IMG/VR virus record: IMGVR_UViG_3300017706_002637
Span: 1-59,626 of that record
Source: a virus
Reading direction: 5' to 3' (one strand)
DNA: 59,626 nt
Positions 1 to 8,119 of this stretch are shown here, piece after piece; positions within the stretch are counted from its first letter, which is position 1, and the number at the start of each line of letters is the position of its first letter. The translations under genes and the position numbers were made by a program. Below the pieces are notes generated by a model. That model worked only from the letters and a program-made list of their open reading frames with translations, was not told the origin of the DNA and ran no database searches.

Positions 1-243
1 AAATATTTCTTGGTCTTCAAAGAGAGTATGTTTTAAGTCTACAGAGGATAAATCTCCATATAGATATTCATCAACCGTGTCTATTGCGTAGCCAGCCGCA
101 AACCCTCCGGCGGTATACTTTGCTCCAGACGTAAGAATTCTTATTATACCACCCAACATTGCGGTTTTATTTATAGATCTTTTTTCAAGAATATTAAAAA
201 GATCAATCTCTGATCTCGAGGACCCAACTTTATTTATCTTCAT
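1..243 (-). CDS. Unknown protein, 3' end cut by window edge
   Basis: Open reading frame that starts at ATG 243 and runs off the left edge; 81 codons are visible, beginning MKINKVGSSRSEID. The start is supported by an AGAGG ribosome binding site just upstream, and the ATG overlaps the end of the preceding gene by 14 bp, as is common in this genome. A Gly/Ala-rich stretch (residues about 30-55, including LGGII and AGGFAAGYA) could be membrane-active or a flexible virion segment. No family is recognised. It is the last visible gene of the transcription unit that begins at 2014. Confidence 0.7.
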   Translation of the reverse strand, partial: MKINKVGSSRSEIDLFNILEKRSINKTAMLGGIIRILTSGAKYTAGGFAAGYAIDTVDEYLYGDLSSVDLKHTLFEDQEIF

Positions 244-673
244 TTATCGCCTCTTTTATTTCAGCAACGGCTCTCTCTATTTTGTAGGCAAGTTTTAAAT
301 TTCCAGACATTCCTGCATCATAAGCCATTGCAGATAATTCTTTAATTTGTTGCTCAAAATACTCTTCTTCCTCTATCTTTTCTTCATCATCTGCAGAGTT
401 TTTAGACACAGTTACGCTTACATTGTCATTCGAAACCTGCTCTAGTACTTCGTGATCGGAAGTATTATTTACCTGATCATTTATGTCTTTTATCGTGGTA
501 TTAAGTTTTTCCCCCGCAGTATTTGCAGAGTTTAAAGTTTGCTCTAGCTCATTAATTTTCGCAGTCTTCTGAGCCAGCTCTATCTTATTATAGTTTTCAA
601 TTATTTTATTTTCCATATTTTTGAAAACTTCGGAAAGGTTAAACATTTTTCTATCTTCTTTAGGCCAAGACAT
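230..673 (-). CDS. Coiled-coil acidic protein of unknown function
   Basis: 147 aa from ATG 673, preceded by a GGAG ribosome binding site. The first 75 residues are strongly helical and heptad-like (KNMENKIIENYNKIEL onward), followed by a very acidic segment (DDEEKIEEEEYFEQQ) and a second helical stretch ending in INEDK. This looks like an oligomerising accessory or assembly protein rather than an enzyme, but that is inference; no motif is recognised. It lies 44 bp after the gene at 718-1314 and overlaps the next gene. Confidence 0.75.
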   Translation of the reverse strand: MSWPKEDRKMFNLSEVFKNMENKIIENYNKIELAQKTAKINELEQTLNSANTAGEKLNTTIKDINDQVNNTSDHEVLEQVSNDNVSVTVSKNSADDEEKIEEEEYFEQQIKELSAMAYDAGMSGNLKLAYKIERAVAEIKEAINEDK

Positions 674-717
674 ATTATCTCCAAATTATATTTTTTATAT
701 TTTTATTAGTAGCAAAA

Positions 718-1314
718 TTAATCTTCTGAATAATATTCGCTATCCTCATCCTCATCTTCATCAGCAAGAAACTCGATTGGTGCTTTATAATCAATTATAG
801 ATTTAGCAGAAATAATCCACTTATCGCTTGGATTAGAGCTAGCCACATAAACTGCGTTCAGAGAAGTTCTGGGACCAGTTAGCTCCATATCTGAATATAT
901 ATAAAGATTTTGATTTTCAGAAGATAAAATTTGAGGATCAATTATTAAAACTATAAGTTCATCATCACTAGATACGCTTCCAATTATGGCATCTTGGTCT
1001 TGGTAAGAAGACATTGTGGCTATCATAACAGAATCTAGATCTGAGAAAAAATAGGCTCTAAGCTCTTCCTCTCCATTATCACTAAGATATTTGTCGCCGA
1101 GGTCTAGTGAAGAAGATCTAATTTTGATGCCATCCGACAGGTACTCTTCGAGCTTTGACTTCTTCCCAACTCTATAAAGAGGGGTATGTCTGCTGGATAA
1201 AGATGATATCGGCGATCTATCTTCTGGATTAACAAGATCATTAGCAAGTTTATTCAGATAATAAAAATCTTTTTCTTCAAAACGTTTTTTAATTTTATTC
1301 AATAATTTTTTCAT
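718..1314 (-). CDS. Unknown protein with very acidic C-terminus
   Basis: 198 aa from ATG 1314, beginning MKKLLNKIKKRFEEKD. An in-frame ATG at 1350 lies inside the upstream gene and lacks a ribosome binding site, whereas 1314 has GAGG at good spacing, so 1314 is chosen. The protein has a basic amphipathic N-terminus, a mixed alpha/beta middle (DELIVLIIDP, AVYVASS) and a tail rich in Asp and Glu (DEDEDEDSEYYSED). No family is recognised. It lies 7 bp downstream of the decoration-like gene, so a virion role is possible but unproven. Confidence 0.72.
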   Translation of the reverse strand: MKKLLNKIKKRFEEKDFYYLNKLANDLVNPEDRSPISSLSSRHTPLYRVGKKSKLEEYLSDGIKIRSSSLDLGDKYLSDNGEEELRAYFFSDLDSVMIATMSSYQDQDAIIGSVSSDDELIVLIIDPQILSSENQNLYIYSDMELTGPRTSLNAVYVASSNPSDKWIISAKSIIDYKAPIEFLADEDEDEDSEYYSED

Positions 1315-1321
1315 AAAAACC

Positions 1322-2014
1322 TCATAAAAGCATAAACTCCAAACTTCCAACCGCAGCAGTTGGAGGTCCCGTACATATTGCTACGCCAGGATGAGATTCT
1401 GTTGGCTGCTTAGAGGTCAACTTTCCTCCCAATCCAACATATAAAGTTGCGTTTAGAGGGTATATCTCTGTTGTGTCAAATTGGTCTGTCGCGTAGATAC
1501 CCCTTTGATAGTGAACTGTCATCCTTCCGGTACCCATAGTTGAGTCATCTCCGGGTTTCCCAAACACTCTATATATATAATTGACGATTATCCTAAAAGA
1601 ATCATTCTGTCCATCACCATCAGAGTCATAGTTAAGCTCTGTTCCTGCTGGGACTGTAACAATTCCATTTATTGGATTAAGAATTACTGATGTTGTTGAC
1701 ACAAAACTTGACTCTATAATACTTGGATTTTCCAAAACTCCAGTTAGATCTTCTATAGATACACGATTTCCATTTGAGTCTATTTCAGATGAGTTTGAGT
1801 TTATTATAATTATTTCGTCTACTTTTGGTTTGGTGAAAGAAGCAGTTCTTATGTCATCTATAATTCCCAGGGGTGCGGTTCCATCTGAAACCGAAGCGAC
1901 TATGTCATTTCCAATCAAACCTAACTGAGCAAACATACCAGGTTCGAACTCGGCGGTTGGATCTGCATTTAATGACAAAGGAAGGGAATTCCCAGAATGT
2001 ATTATCTTAAGCAT
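1322..2014 (-). CDS. Putative head decoration or other virion surface protein
   Basis: 230 aa from ATG 2014 with a GGAG ribosome binding site. The N-terminal 60 residues (EPGMFAQLGLIGNDIVASVS, then GTAPLGIID) resemble the short beta-barrel style of phage capsid decoration proteins. The middle is beta-rich and includes an EF-hand-like calcium loop, DSDGDGQND, at about residues 130-138. The C-terminus is Gly- and Thr-rich. It is the first gene after the terminator at 2086-2113, and a GTATAAT-like box lies 40 bp upstream, so it probably heads its own unit, as expected for an abundant structural protein. Family assignment is by architecture only. Confidence 0.6.
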   Translation of the reverse strand: MLKIIHSGNSLPLSLNADPTAEFEPGMFAQLGLIGNDIVASVSDGTAPLGIIDDIRTASFTKPKVDEIIIINSNSSEIDSNGNRVSIEDLTGVLENPSIIESSFVSTTSVILNPINGIVTVPAGTELNYDSDGDGQNDSFRIIVNYIYRVFGKPGDDSTMGTGRMTVHYQRGIYATDQFDTTEIYPLNATLYVGLGGKLTSKQPTESHPGVAICTGPPTAAVGSLEFMLL

Positions 2015-2053
2015 AATTGATCTCCATAAACTTACATCTTTATTAGTATATAC

Positions 2054-2063
2054 TATTATACAA
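2054..2063 (-). promoter_or_regulatory. Candidate promoter -10 box (TTGTATAATA)
   Basis: On the minus strand this reads TTGTATAATA, about 40 nt before the start of the gene at 2014 and just after a terminator. No convincing -35 box is present. The same GTATAAT core occurs in other gaps (13517-13526, 26335-26344, 56653-56662). Confidence 0.4.
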
Positions 2064-2082
2064 AATAATTCATTATAAAAAT

Positions 2083-2113
2083 AAAAAAAGCAGAGAAAAA
2101 ATTCTCTGCTTTT
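2083..2113 (-). terminator. Rho-independent terminator
   Basis: Perfect 12-bp stem (AAAAGCAGAGAA, 2086-2097, with TTCTCTGCTTTT, 2102-2113) and a 4-nt loop, followed on the minus strand by a T-run at 2083-2089. It ends the long packaging and head unit after the gene at 2138-2908. Confidence 0.88.
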
Positions 2114-2137
2114 ATATTTAAGACTATTATGTTCGAG

Positions 2138-2908
2138 CTATTTCTTACAAAGTGATTTGTATTTTGAAGCATCATCAACAATAATTAGCAAGCCATCTTT
2201 TCCTTTAAAAGTAATTTCACACTTTCCAACGCCATCCTTTACGCTAGTCTTAGTGTTTTTAATGTGATATTTTGTAAGAATATCCAGTCTTTTAAAAGGA
2301 TCAGAGACTTCTTTCAACTCAGACTCAGCCTTAGAAGCGTACTCTTTTGCCTTAGATTCGCCATCAGGCTTGGGGAGCTCCGGCTTATCCATTTCATCAA
2401 ATGCGTCTTCCATTTCAGCAAAAGGATCTCTTGCAATTTTAGACATAGTTGCTTCAACTAAGTCTGCCGCAAATCTATCTTTAGTCCTCAATTCAGAGGC
2501 AATTTTGCTCAGCTCAGAAACTACAGATTCTGCCTTGTTGTGCTTTTGAGAAGCCTCTTTGCTTATAGATATGGCCGTAGCCTCAACTACATCTGCCGCA
2601 AAGTCTTCGCCTTCACCTCTAAGGCTTGCTGCAATCTTGCCAAGACCCGACATCAGAGACGCCATTTTTGGATCATGGGCCAAATTCATTCTATCTTTTG
2701 CCTCAGAAATTTCGTCCATAGAATGGTGCCTAACTTCATCTTCAGATTCATTTATCATCATATCGGCAGCAAGATTAGCTAGACCTTCATCTTTATCATG
2801 CGACATAGAACAGTCAGACTCTTCTTTTGATGCAGTCTTTTTAATATTCTTTTTTATAAGATTATTAAAAATATTTGCTATTTCATCACCAGATTGTTTT
2901 CTAAACAT
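2138..2908 (-). CDS. Repeat-containing virion-module protein, possibly core or scaffold
   Basis: 256 aa from ATG 2908, beginning MFRKQSGDEIANIF; an AGGGG ribosome binding site supports this over the in-frame TTG at 2914. The middle carries two copies of a motif of about 45 residues: GKIAASLRGEGEDFAADVVE with a following ATAISISKEA, then SKIASELRTKDRFAADLVE with ATMSKIARD; a weaker earlier trace is LANLAADMM. The C-terminal 70 residues look folded (CEITFKGKDGLLIIVDD). It directly follows the protease-scaffold gene and precedes a terminator. A core or scaffold role is inference from position and helical repeat composition. Confidence 0.7.
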   Translation of the reverse strand: MFRKQSGDEIANIFNNLIKKNIKKTASKEESDCSMSHDKDEGLANLAADMMINESEDEVRHHSMDEISEAKDRMNLAHDPKMASLMSGLGKIAASLRGEGEDFAADVVEATAISISKEASQKHNKAESVVSELSKIASELRTKDRFAADLVEATMSKIARDPFAEMEDAFDEMDKPELPKPDGESKAKEYASKAESELKEVSDPFKRLDILTKYHIKNTKTSVKDGVGKCEITFKGKDGLLIIVDDASKYKSLCKK

Positions 2909-2920
2909 AACCAAAACCCC

Positions 2921-5900
2921 TTATTTTTCCCACATTTTTGACAATGAAGATACATCTAAATTTCTTTCGGCTCTAGAGGCAACCTTTTCTATTTGAGACT
3001 CGTCATTTCCGAAGTTCAATCCTCCAAGATCGTTTGCAACCTTTATAGTCGAAACAGCCTTCGTATTTGCGACAGTTCTCTTGAATGCCTCAAATGCTCT
3101 GCTGTCAAAATTCATCATGTCATCAACTTGTCTATCGAGCGCAGCTTTTGAGTTTGAAATCAAACCTTTTTTCTGCATCTCAAGAGAGAGGTCGTACGCT
3201 CTTCTGAGCTTAATCTTGTAGTCGTCTTTGGTCTGCTCTTTTTGCTTATTTGCAAAAGAATCTTTTAGCCTGGTCTTAATATAGTCTTTTCTTTCCATCA
3301 GCTCATCTTCAATTTTTGCAGTTTTTTGAGTTTCTTCAGATGAAGACTTTTTAAATTCAGAAGAAAGATCAACTTTTTTCTTTGCAGACTTAAGAATTGC
3401 TTCTCTTTTTGCCTTTCTAAGCTCAAGAGCTTCCTTTATCAATGAGTCCACTCCACTTGCAGCCTCGGTGGTCATGTCGTGCGCCATTCCCATATCTTTT
3501 GACAATTCATCTTCAGCCATGTGATCGTGATCTTCAGCCATGTGCTTGTGGTCGTGATCTTTGGACATGTGATCGTGATCTTCAGCCATGTGCTTGTGGT
3601 CTTTGGCATAGCTAGACTTCTTTTGAATTTTAGCTTTAGCTTTTTTGTAAAAACCGAAGTTTTGAGAAGCCATAGATAAGATAGCTTTTGACTGCCCGAT
3701 GGTTTCAACTGAATCATCATAAGCGTCAGATGCGAGACTTACGAAAGATCTTTTTTGCGAAGAGGAAAGTTTTCCGATGTTCTCGTAAGTTTCGCTAACC
3801 ATAGCCATTTCGTCGGCAGTTTGGTCTAACTCAGCGAGAGCAACTTTAAGCTTTCCAAGGGTAGATGCAGCGAGAGCTTCCATTTCTTGAGCCTCACCCT
3901 GTGGTTCTTCTCCGACATTGACATTTACATCAACATCAGTCATTTTTTCATCTTCCATCTTTGCTTTCAGATCTTGAATCTCAGAGATCAAGTTCTCCAT
4001 TTCCAAAAGTTTATCATCAATAAGTTCACTTGGACTTTTGTCATCTTCTTCGGCCACAGGCTCTTCTACAGGCATGTCTTCGCCGGCTAAGTCTAAGGCG
4101 GGCTCTTCTGAAGGCATGTCTTCACCCATCTCTGGCATAGCTGGCATCTCTGGTGCAGCACCCATCTCTGGCATAGCTGGCATCTCTGGCATCTCTGGCA
4201 TAGCAGGGGCTTCTTGTGCTGACTTCAAAATAGACTTAACGTAATTAATTCCGCTTGATCTAACTTCTTTGCATACTTCTTGGCCATACTCTCTGCTGTT
4301 TAACCATCTCCAGTTTCTGTTAAGATCCGGTCCATAAATATCTCTTGCCTTAACAGATATAACTTTTTGGTCTCCGGCAAAAACTTGAAATACGGAGTTT
4401 TTTCTATCCACAGAACCATTCTGTCTTTTCTTGAGAAGAAGTCTGGTCCTCAAAGAAGGACCGGTATATCCAGCCTTTTTTGAAATAGGATTTCTTGACC
4501 CGGCTCTAGAAATCTTCTGCTTTCTTTCCAAGTCACCAGGAAACAAACCTTCTGCAGATCCCATAGACCCAGTTTGGTGCATATGCTTATCTTGAGTATT
4601 TCTTACGTTATTAGCAGAGCTACCCTCGTCCTTATATCCGGCAGGCTCTCTATGCGCCTTGTTATCAACAGAGTCTCCACCTTGCATGTAAGCATTCCTT
4701 CTGAGACTTCTCTCTTTTAGGTCAGCTCTTGACATTTTCTGCTTAGACTCTAAATCACCAGGAAACAAACCTTCTGCAGATCCCATAGATCCAGTTTGTT
4801 GCATTTGCTTATCCTGAGTGTTTCTTGTATTGTTTGCAGCAGCGCCCTCGTCTTTAAAGCCAGCAGGTTCTCTGTGTGCTTTGTTGTCGACGGAATCGCC
4901 ACCTTGTAAATAAGCAAGTTTTCTTTTTGCTTCTCTTCTTTTGCTAAATCTAGACATTTTAATATCCTCCAATGCTTCTTTTATACTTAATTTAATATTT
5001 GAATTTGCCAATTTTGTTTCAGTCTCTTGGGCTTCATAGTTTACAGTCTTGTTTGAGTCGGGAGTTTTCAAAGATTCAATAACCTCTCCTTCCTCAACAA
5101 AATCATTTGAGTTACCCATAGAGTAACCCCTTCCATAAAACTCATCATGAAATCCTTCGCTTTCTTGGCTAGGATCGTAAGAAGAAGTTTTAATCATTCC
5201 ATTATTGCCAAGAAAAGACTTAACAATTCTATCTCTTTTTTCAATAGAACATCCGTTATCACCACAGGCTGATTTCATTATAGAGTCAAGATGTTCGGCT
5301 TGTTTTCCCGAAAGAGATCCAAGCATATTATCTACATTTTCTATTCCCATTCTAGAAAAATCACTTTTGTACTTATTCAAAGAAGCGATACATTTAAGAA
5401 GGACGGCTCCAGGTTCTGCAGGCTGAACGACCAAAGAATACTCTATGGGTTTCAGTCCAACATTAATTTCGCCATATGCAGACCTATTGTTTACGTGAGT
5501 GCAATAATTATCTGGAGTTGTCGCAATGTTGCAACACTCAGAACAGACAGATCTCTCTACTGCGGTACCCATACTTCCAAATCTAACTATTCCGGTTTCA
5601 ACCTTTCTTGCTAGATCCGGATAGTTAATTCTATCGAGCGCACACAAACCAACTACTTGTTTAAACTTTTCATCATAATAAGTGTCTAAGATTATACCTC
5701 TAACTCCATCAACTGATGAAGACTCATGATCTCTGCAAAGAGGAAGCCCGATCCACTTAGATGACGCTTTTTTCAATTCAGACTCAGGAAATATATCAGA
5801 GTTATTATTCCTGTGAGGCTTGACATTTCCATGCCACTTCCAGTTTTCATCAAAATAACCCCAAGCTTTTTCGCCGCTCGAAGTTTTCTTTATCTCGCCA

Positions 5901-6100
5901 TCTTCATCCAGCAGTGCGGCCTCTGCAGATTTTAAAAATATTATAGAAAAATATAAGAAATCATCAGATTTTGGACTAACACTCTTTATTCCGTGAGCAA
6001 TCTTATCCATTCTTTTGAGTATCTTTGGGCTAGCCTTTACTTGCTTAAGCTCGCTTCCTTCTAATACTTTAAAGTTATTTGTGCTTTTTTTAATAATCAT
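2921..6100 (-). CDS. Head maturation protease fused to a long scaffold-like region
   Basis: 1059 aa. Residues about 45-235 match the phage prohead-protease style seen in large phages: GLPLCRDHESS with a candidate catalytic His125, then VRFGSMGTAV with a candidate Ser176. These are followed by a cysteine cluster (C186, C189, C190, C200, H202) that probably binds zinc. The remaining 800 residues are low-complexity and helical. They hold two 74-residue-period repeats (about 397-459 and 471-533), a Pro-Glu-Met repeat (631-665), an acidic region, a His/Asp repeat (HMAEDHDH, 832-864) and Lys-rich helices. Protease and scaffold are usually separate or nested genes, so this fusion is unusual. Proposed role: capsid assembly core and its maturation. 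It follows the 6200-8119 gene after 99 bp. Confidence 0.78.
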   Translation of the reverse strand: MIIKKSTNNFKVLEGSELKQVKASPKILKRMDKIAHGIKSVSPKSDDFLYFSIIFLKSAEAALLDEDGEIKKTSSGEKAWGYFDENWKWHGNVKPHRNNNSDIFPESELKKASSKWIGLPLCRDHESSSVDGVRGIILDTYYDEKFKQVVGLCALDRINYPDLARKVETGIVRFGSMGTAVERSVCSECCNIATTPDNYCTHVNNRSAYGEINVGLKPIEYSLVVQPAEPGAVLLKCIASLNKYKSDFSRMGIENVDNMLGSLSGKQAEHLDSIMKSACGDNGCSIEKRDRIVKSFLGNNGMIKTSSYDPSQESEGFHDEFYGRGYSMGNSNDFVEEGEVIESLKTPDSNKTVNYEAQETETKLANSNIKLSIKEALEDIKMSRFSKRREAKRKLAYLQGGDSVDNKAHREPAGFKDEGAAANNTRNTQDKQMQQTGSMGSAEGLFPGDLESKQKMSRADLKERSLRRNAYMQGGDSVDNKAHREPAGYKDEGSSANNVRNTQDKHMHQTGSMGSAEGLFPGDLERKQKISRAGSRNPISKKAGYTGPSLRTRLLLKKRQNGSVDRKNSVFQVFAGDQKVISVKARDIYGPDLNRNWRWLNSREYGQEVCKEVRSSGINYVKSILKSAQEAPAMPEMPEMPAMPEMGAAPEMPAMPEMGEDMPSEEPALDLAGEDMPVEEPVAEEDDKSPSELIDDKLLEMENLISEIQDLKAKMEDEKMTDVDVNVNVGEEPQGEAQEMEALAASTLGKLKVALAELDQTADEMAMVSETYENIGKLSSSQKRSFVSLASDAYDDSVETIGQSKAILSMASQNFGFYKKAKAKIQKKSSYAKDHKHMAEDHDHMSKDHDHKHMAEDHDHMAEDELSKDMGMAHDMTTEAASGVDSLIKEALELRKAKREAILKSAKKKVDLSSEFKKSSSEETQKTAKIEDELMERKDYIKTRLKDSFANKQKEQTKDDYKIKLRRAYDLSLEMQKKGLISNSKAALDRQVDDMMNFDSRAFEAFKRTVANTKAVSTIKVANDLGGLNFGNDESQIEKVASRAERNLDVSSLSKMWEK
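3509..3607 (-). repeat. His/Asp-rich short tandem repeat
   Basis: In-frame tandem units encoding variants of HMAEDHDH and HMSKDHDH (residues 832-864 of the protease-scaffold protein). The DNA copies differ by few bases, suggesting recent unit duplication. The composition suggests metal binding, which is inference. Confidence 0.8.
4106..4210 (-). repeat. Pro-Glu-Met short tandem repeat
   Basis: Repeated codons for PEMPAMPEM-type units (residues 631-665 of the protease-scaffold protein). It is likely a flexible linker between the repeat region and the acidic scaffold region. Confidence 0.8.
4502..4912 (-). repeat. Two-copy tandem repeat, 222-bp period
   Basis: Encodes two nearly identical blocks (residues about 397-459 and 471-533). 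Both contain QGGDSVDNKAHREPAG, then KDEG, NTQDK, QTGSMGSAEGLFPGDL and KQK..SRA. Synonymous differences between the copies indicate that the protein sequence is being kept. Confidence 0.9.
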
Positions 6101-6199
6101 ATATATATACCTAAATTAAATTTTAATTTGGCCTCAACCAAATATACCAATAAATAATTTATAATAATATTGTGTAATTTTTTATGCAAATCAACATTA

Positions 6200-8119
6200 T
6201 TATGATAAAATTAAAATCCCAAGTATGTGAGAGTGTATGAATTCCCTGCAACCCTTTATAGAATACTCGCAATCTTTCGAAAGATTCTTAAAGTTTTCAG
6301 TTTTTTCTGACAGCATATTAAAAAACTCAAGATCTTCAACCCTTTCGGTTAGATCAAAGATTCCGTTTAATATATCGGACAACTGAGCTGCAGACTGAGA
6401 CATCCCCTTTATAAGCCCCTCTGTCTGAGAGGCGTCCTTTATCTCATAAAGAATTTTCATTGCAGCTTTGACAGACTCAAGCATATCTTCATATTTTTCA
6501 ATAATTTTTTTCATAGACAGATGAAATTGAGCCTTTGAAGATTTTATCAAATCTTGATTATCTTTATGTGCGCTATAAGCGGATAAGTTCTGGTCTAGAT
6601 CATTTATTATGTTAGTGAGCTTTTTAATTGAGGACAAAAGCCTTTGGTCTGATTTTTTCGCAAGCTCTTTCGTAGATTCCGATACAGGAAACGATGCCAT
6701 CTTATAAATTGGACCACTTGTAAAGAATACTTTTTCTGAAGAATATTTATCTTTTAATATTTTAGAAACAGAAGAAAGCTTGCTTTCTTTTGTGCTTATT
6801 ATATCAAAATCTATATTTTTTACAGAAAATGAATCAAATAACTTTGATATTGCTATTTTGTTAACCAAAGTATCTTCTAAGTCTCCATATATAACTATTT
6901 TGTCAACAAATGGAAACTCTAGTGATTCTCTGCTTATCTTAGATAAATCAAAAGATGCGACCTTCACATTGCTATATTTAATACTGTCTGATTGAAATAA
7001 TTTAAAAGTATCCCACTTTATTTTTGATCCATTTAAAATAAAATCAGTTTTTCCCTTTGGAAATATGGTACCCTCGTCAATTGCCAATATAGAAGGAGAT
7101 GATATTTTCTGATCATATCTGGAAAGCTTTGCAGTTTTTGAAAAAGACTTTGTCGAAGGGCTTAGGGCATTAGATAAATCATCTTGAGACAGCTCACTTA
7201 ATTTGTTAAAATATATATAGTCACCTTCAGATATATTATTTTTAGTGCAGTAGCCTCCCGGTATTTCCAATACGGTTTTTGAATTCGCGCACCCAAATGT
7301 ACCCAAAGATCTCGGCTTGACATTTCCATAAACTTTTAATATTTTATTATTATCGTCTGCAAATATTATGTCTATTGGAAACTTAACTGTTCCCATATGA
7401 AAATACAAATCACTAGCTTTTCTGTATAAAAATAACATTCCAGAATTTGACTCAAGAACATCTCTGTCTTGCAACCCAGTAACTTTATCCTGATAATCTT
7501 CCGCTAAGTCACAAACGAAGCTGTGGTTACCGGAAATAACTACGTGGGCCATCTTGTCTCTTGAGTCTTTAGTTATTCTTATTAAAGAAGAATCCTCTCT
7601 ATTTTCAACTGAATTTTTTAATCTTTTGAAATTGCAATAATTTGCCAGAGAATTTATTATTTTTCTTTTTGCGCAAATTACAATATTTGAAACAGGATGG
7701 GAGCTCCTTTCTGCATTTTTTAAAAATAATTTGTAATCATCTTCGTTATCATAAAAATTATCAAGATAAATATTTTTAGCTCCAGATAAAATTGAGCTAT
7801 GCCTTAAATCTTCGTTAATTCCATTCCAGTTATTATTTATAATATTATTGTTCGAAATAATTACAGATTTTTTATTTCTTGCAATCTTTATCAAGTTATT
7901 TGTAGACTCTTTGCAGGCATAAATTACACCATCGCTTTCTAGTACGTCCGAATGAGAGTCATTCTTATCAAACAAATAGTCGTAGCCGTAGTCCATTTCT
8001 TCGCCGTATTGAAAATCTCCGTCGGCAAAGGAATAATCATTCGCAGGAGGAATAAGTTCTTCATTCTCTGGATTAGGCTTACCTTTTATTTCTAAGTCTA
8101 CAAAAGATTTTTTTTTCAT
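6200..8119 (-). CDS. Virion-module protein with an internal DUF192 domain
   Basis: 639 aa from ATG 8119, in a TGATG overlap with the upstream stop and with GAGG at good spacing; a GTG at 8122 is rejected. Residues about 200-305 match the DUF192 (COG1430) fold: GMLFLYRK, FHMGTVKFPIDIIFADD, a VKP motif and VLEIPGGYCTKNNISEGD. Flanking regions are unrecognised: an acidic N-terminus, a mixed alpha/beta region, and a helical coiled-coil C-terminus (about 475-625). DUF192 proteins are usually small, stand-alone and exported, so embedding one in a long phage protein is odd. The gene sits between the portal and protease genes, which suggests a head or head-associated role. Confidence 0.75.
   Translation of the reverse strand: MKKKSFVDLEIKGKPNPENEELIPPANDYSFADGDFQYGEEMDYGYDYLFDKNDSHSDVLESDGVIYACKESTNNLIKIARNKKSVIISNNNIINNNWNGINEDLRHSSILSGAKNIYLDNFYDNEDDYKLFLKNAERSSHPVSNIVICAKRKIINSLANYCNFKRLKNSVENREDSSLIRITKDSRDKMAHVVISGNHSFVCDLAEDYQDKVTGLQDRDVLESNSGMLFLYRKASDLYFHMGTVKFPIDIIFADDNNKILKVYGNVKPRSLGTFGCANSKTVLEIPGGYCTKNNISEGDYIYFNKLSELSQDDLSNALSPSTKSFSKTAKLSRYDQKISSPSILAIDEGTIFPKGKTDFILNGSKIKWDTFKLFQSDSIKYSNVKVASFDLSKISRESLEFPFVDKIVIYGDLEDTLVNKIAISKLFDSFSVKNIDFDIISTKESKLSSVSKILKDKYSSEKVFFTSGPIYKMASFPVSESTKELAKKSDQRLLSSIKKLTNIINDLDQNLSAYSAHKDNQDLIKSSKAQFHLSMKKIIEKYEDMLESVKAAMKILYEIKDASQTEGLIKGMSQSAAQLSDILNGIFDLTERVEDLEFFNMLSEKTENFKNLSKDCEYSIKGCREFIHSHILGILILS

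Noticed and set aside
2559-2996. 145-codon plus-strand open frame over the repeat protein
   Set aside because: Shadow of codon composition in the minus-strand gene; it crosses the gene boundary at 2908-2921 without a start signal.
6101-6199. A+T-rich inverted repeat before the protease gene as a terminator
   Set aside because: Stem is mainly A-T with a short TTTGG/CCAAA part and no T-run in a useful position; a weak promoter-like TATTAT is possible but too degenerate to list.
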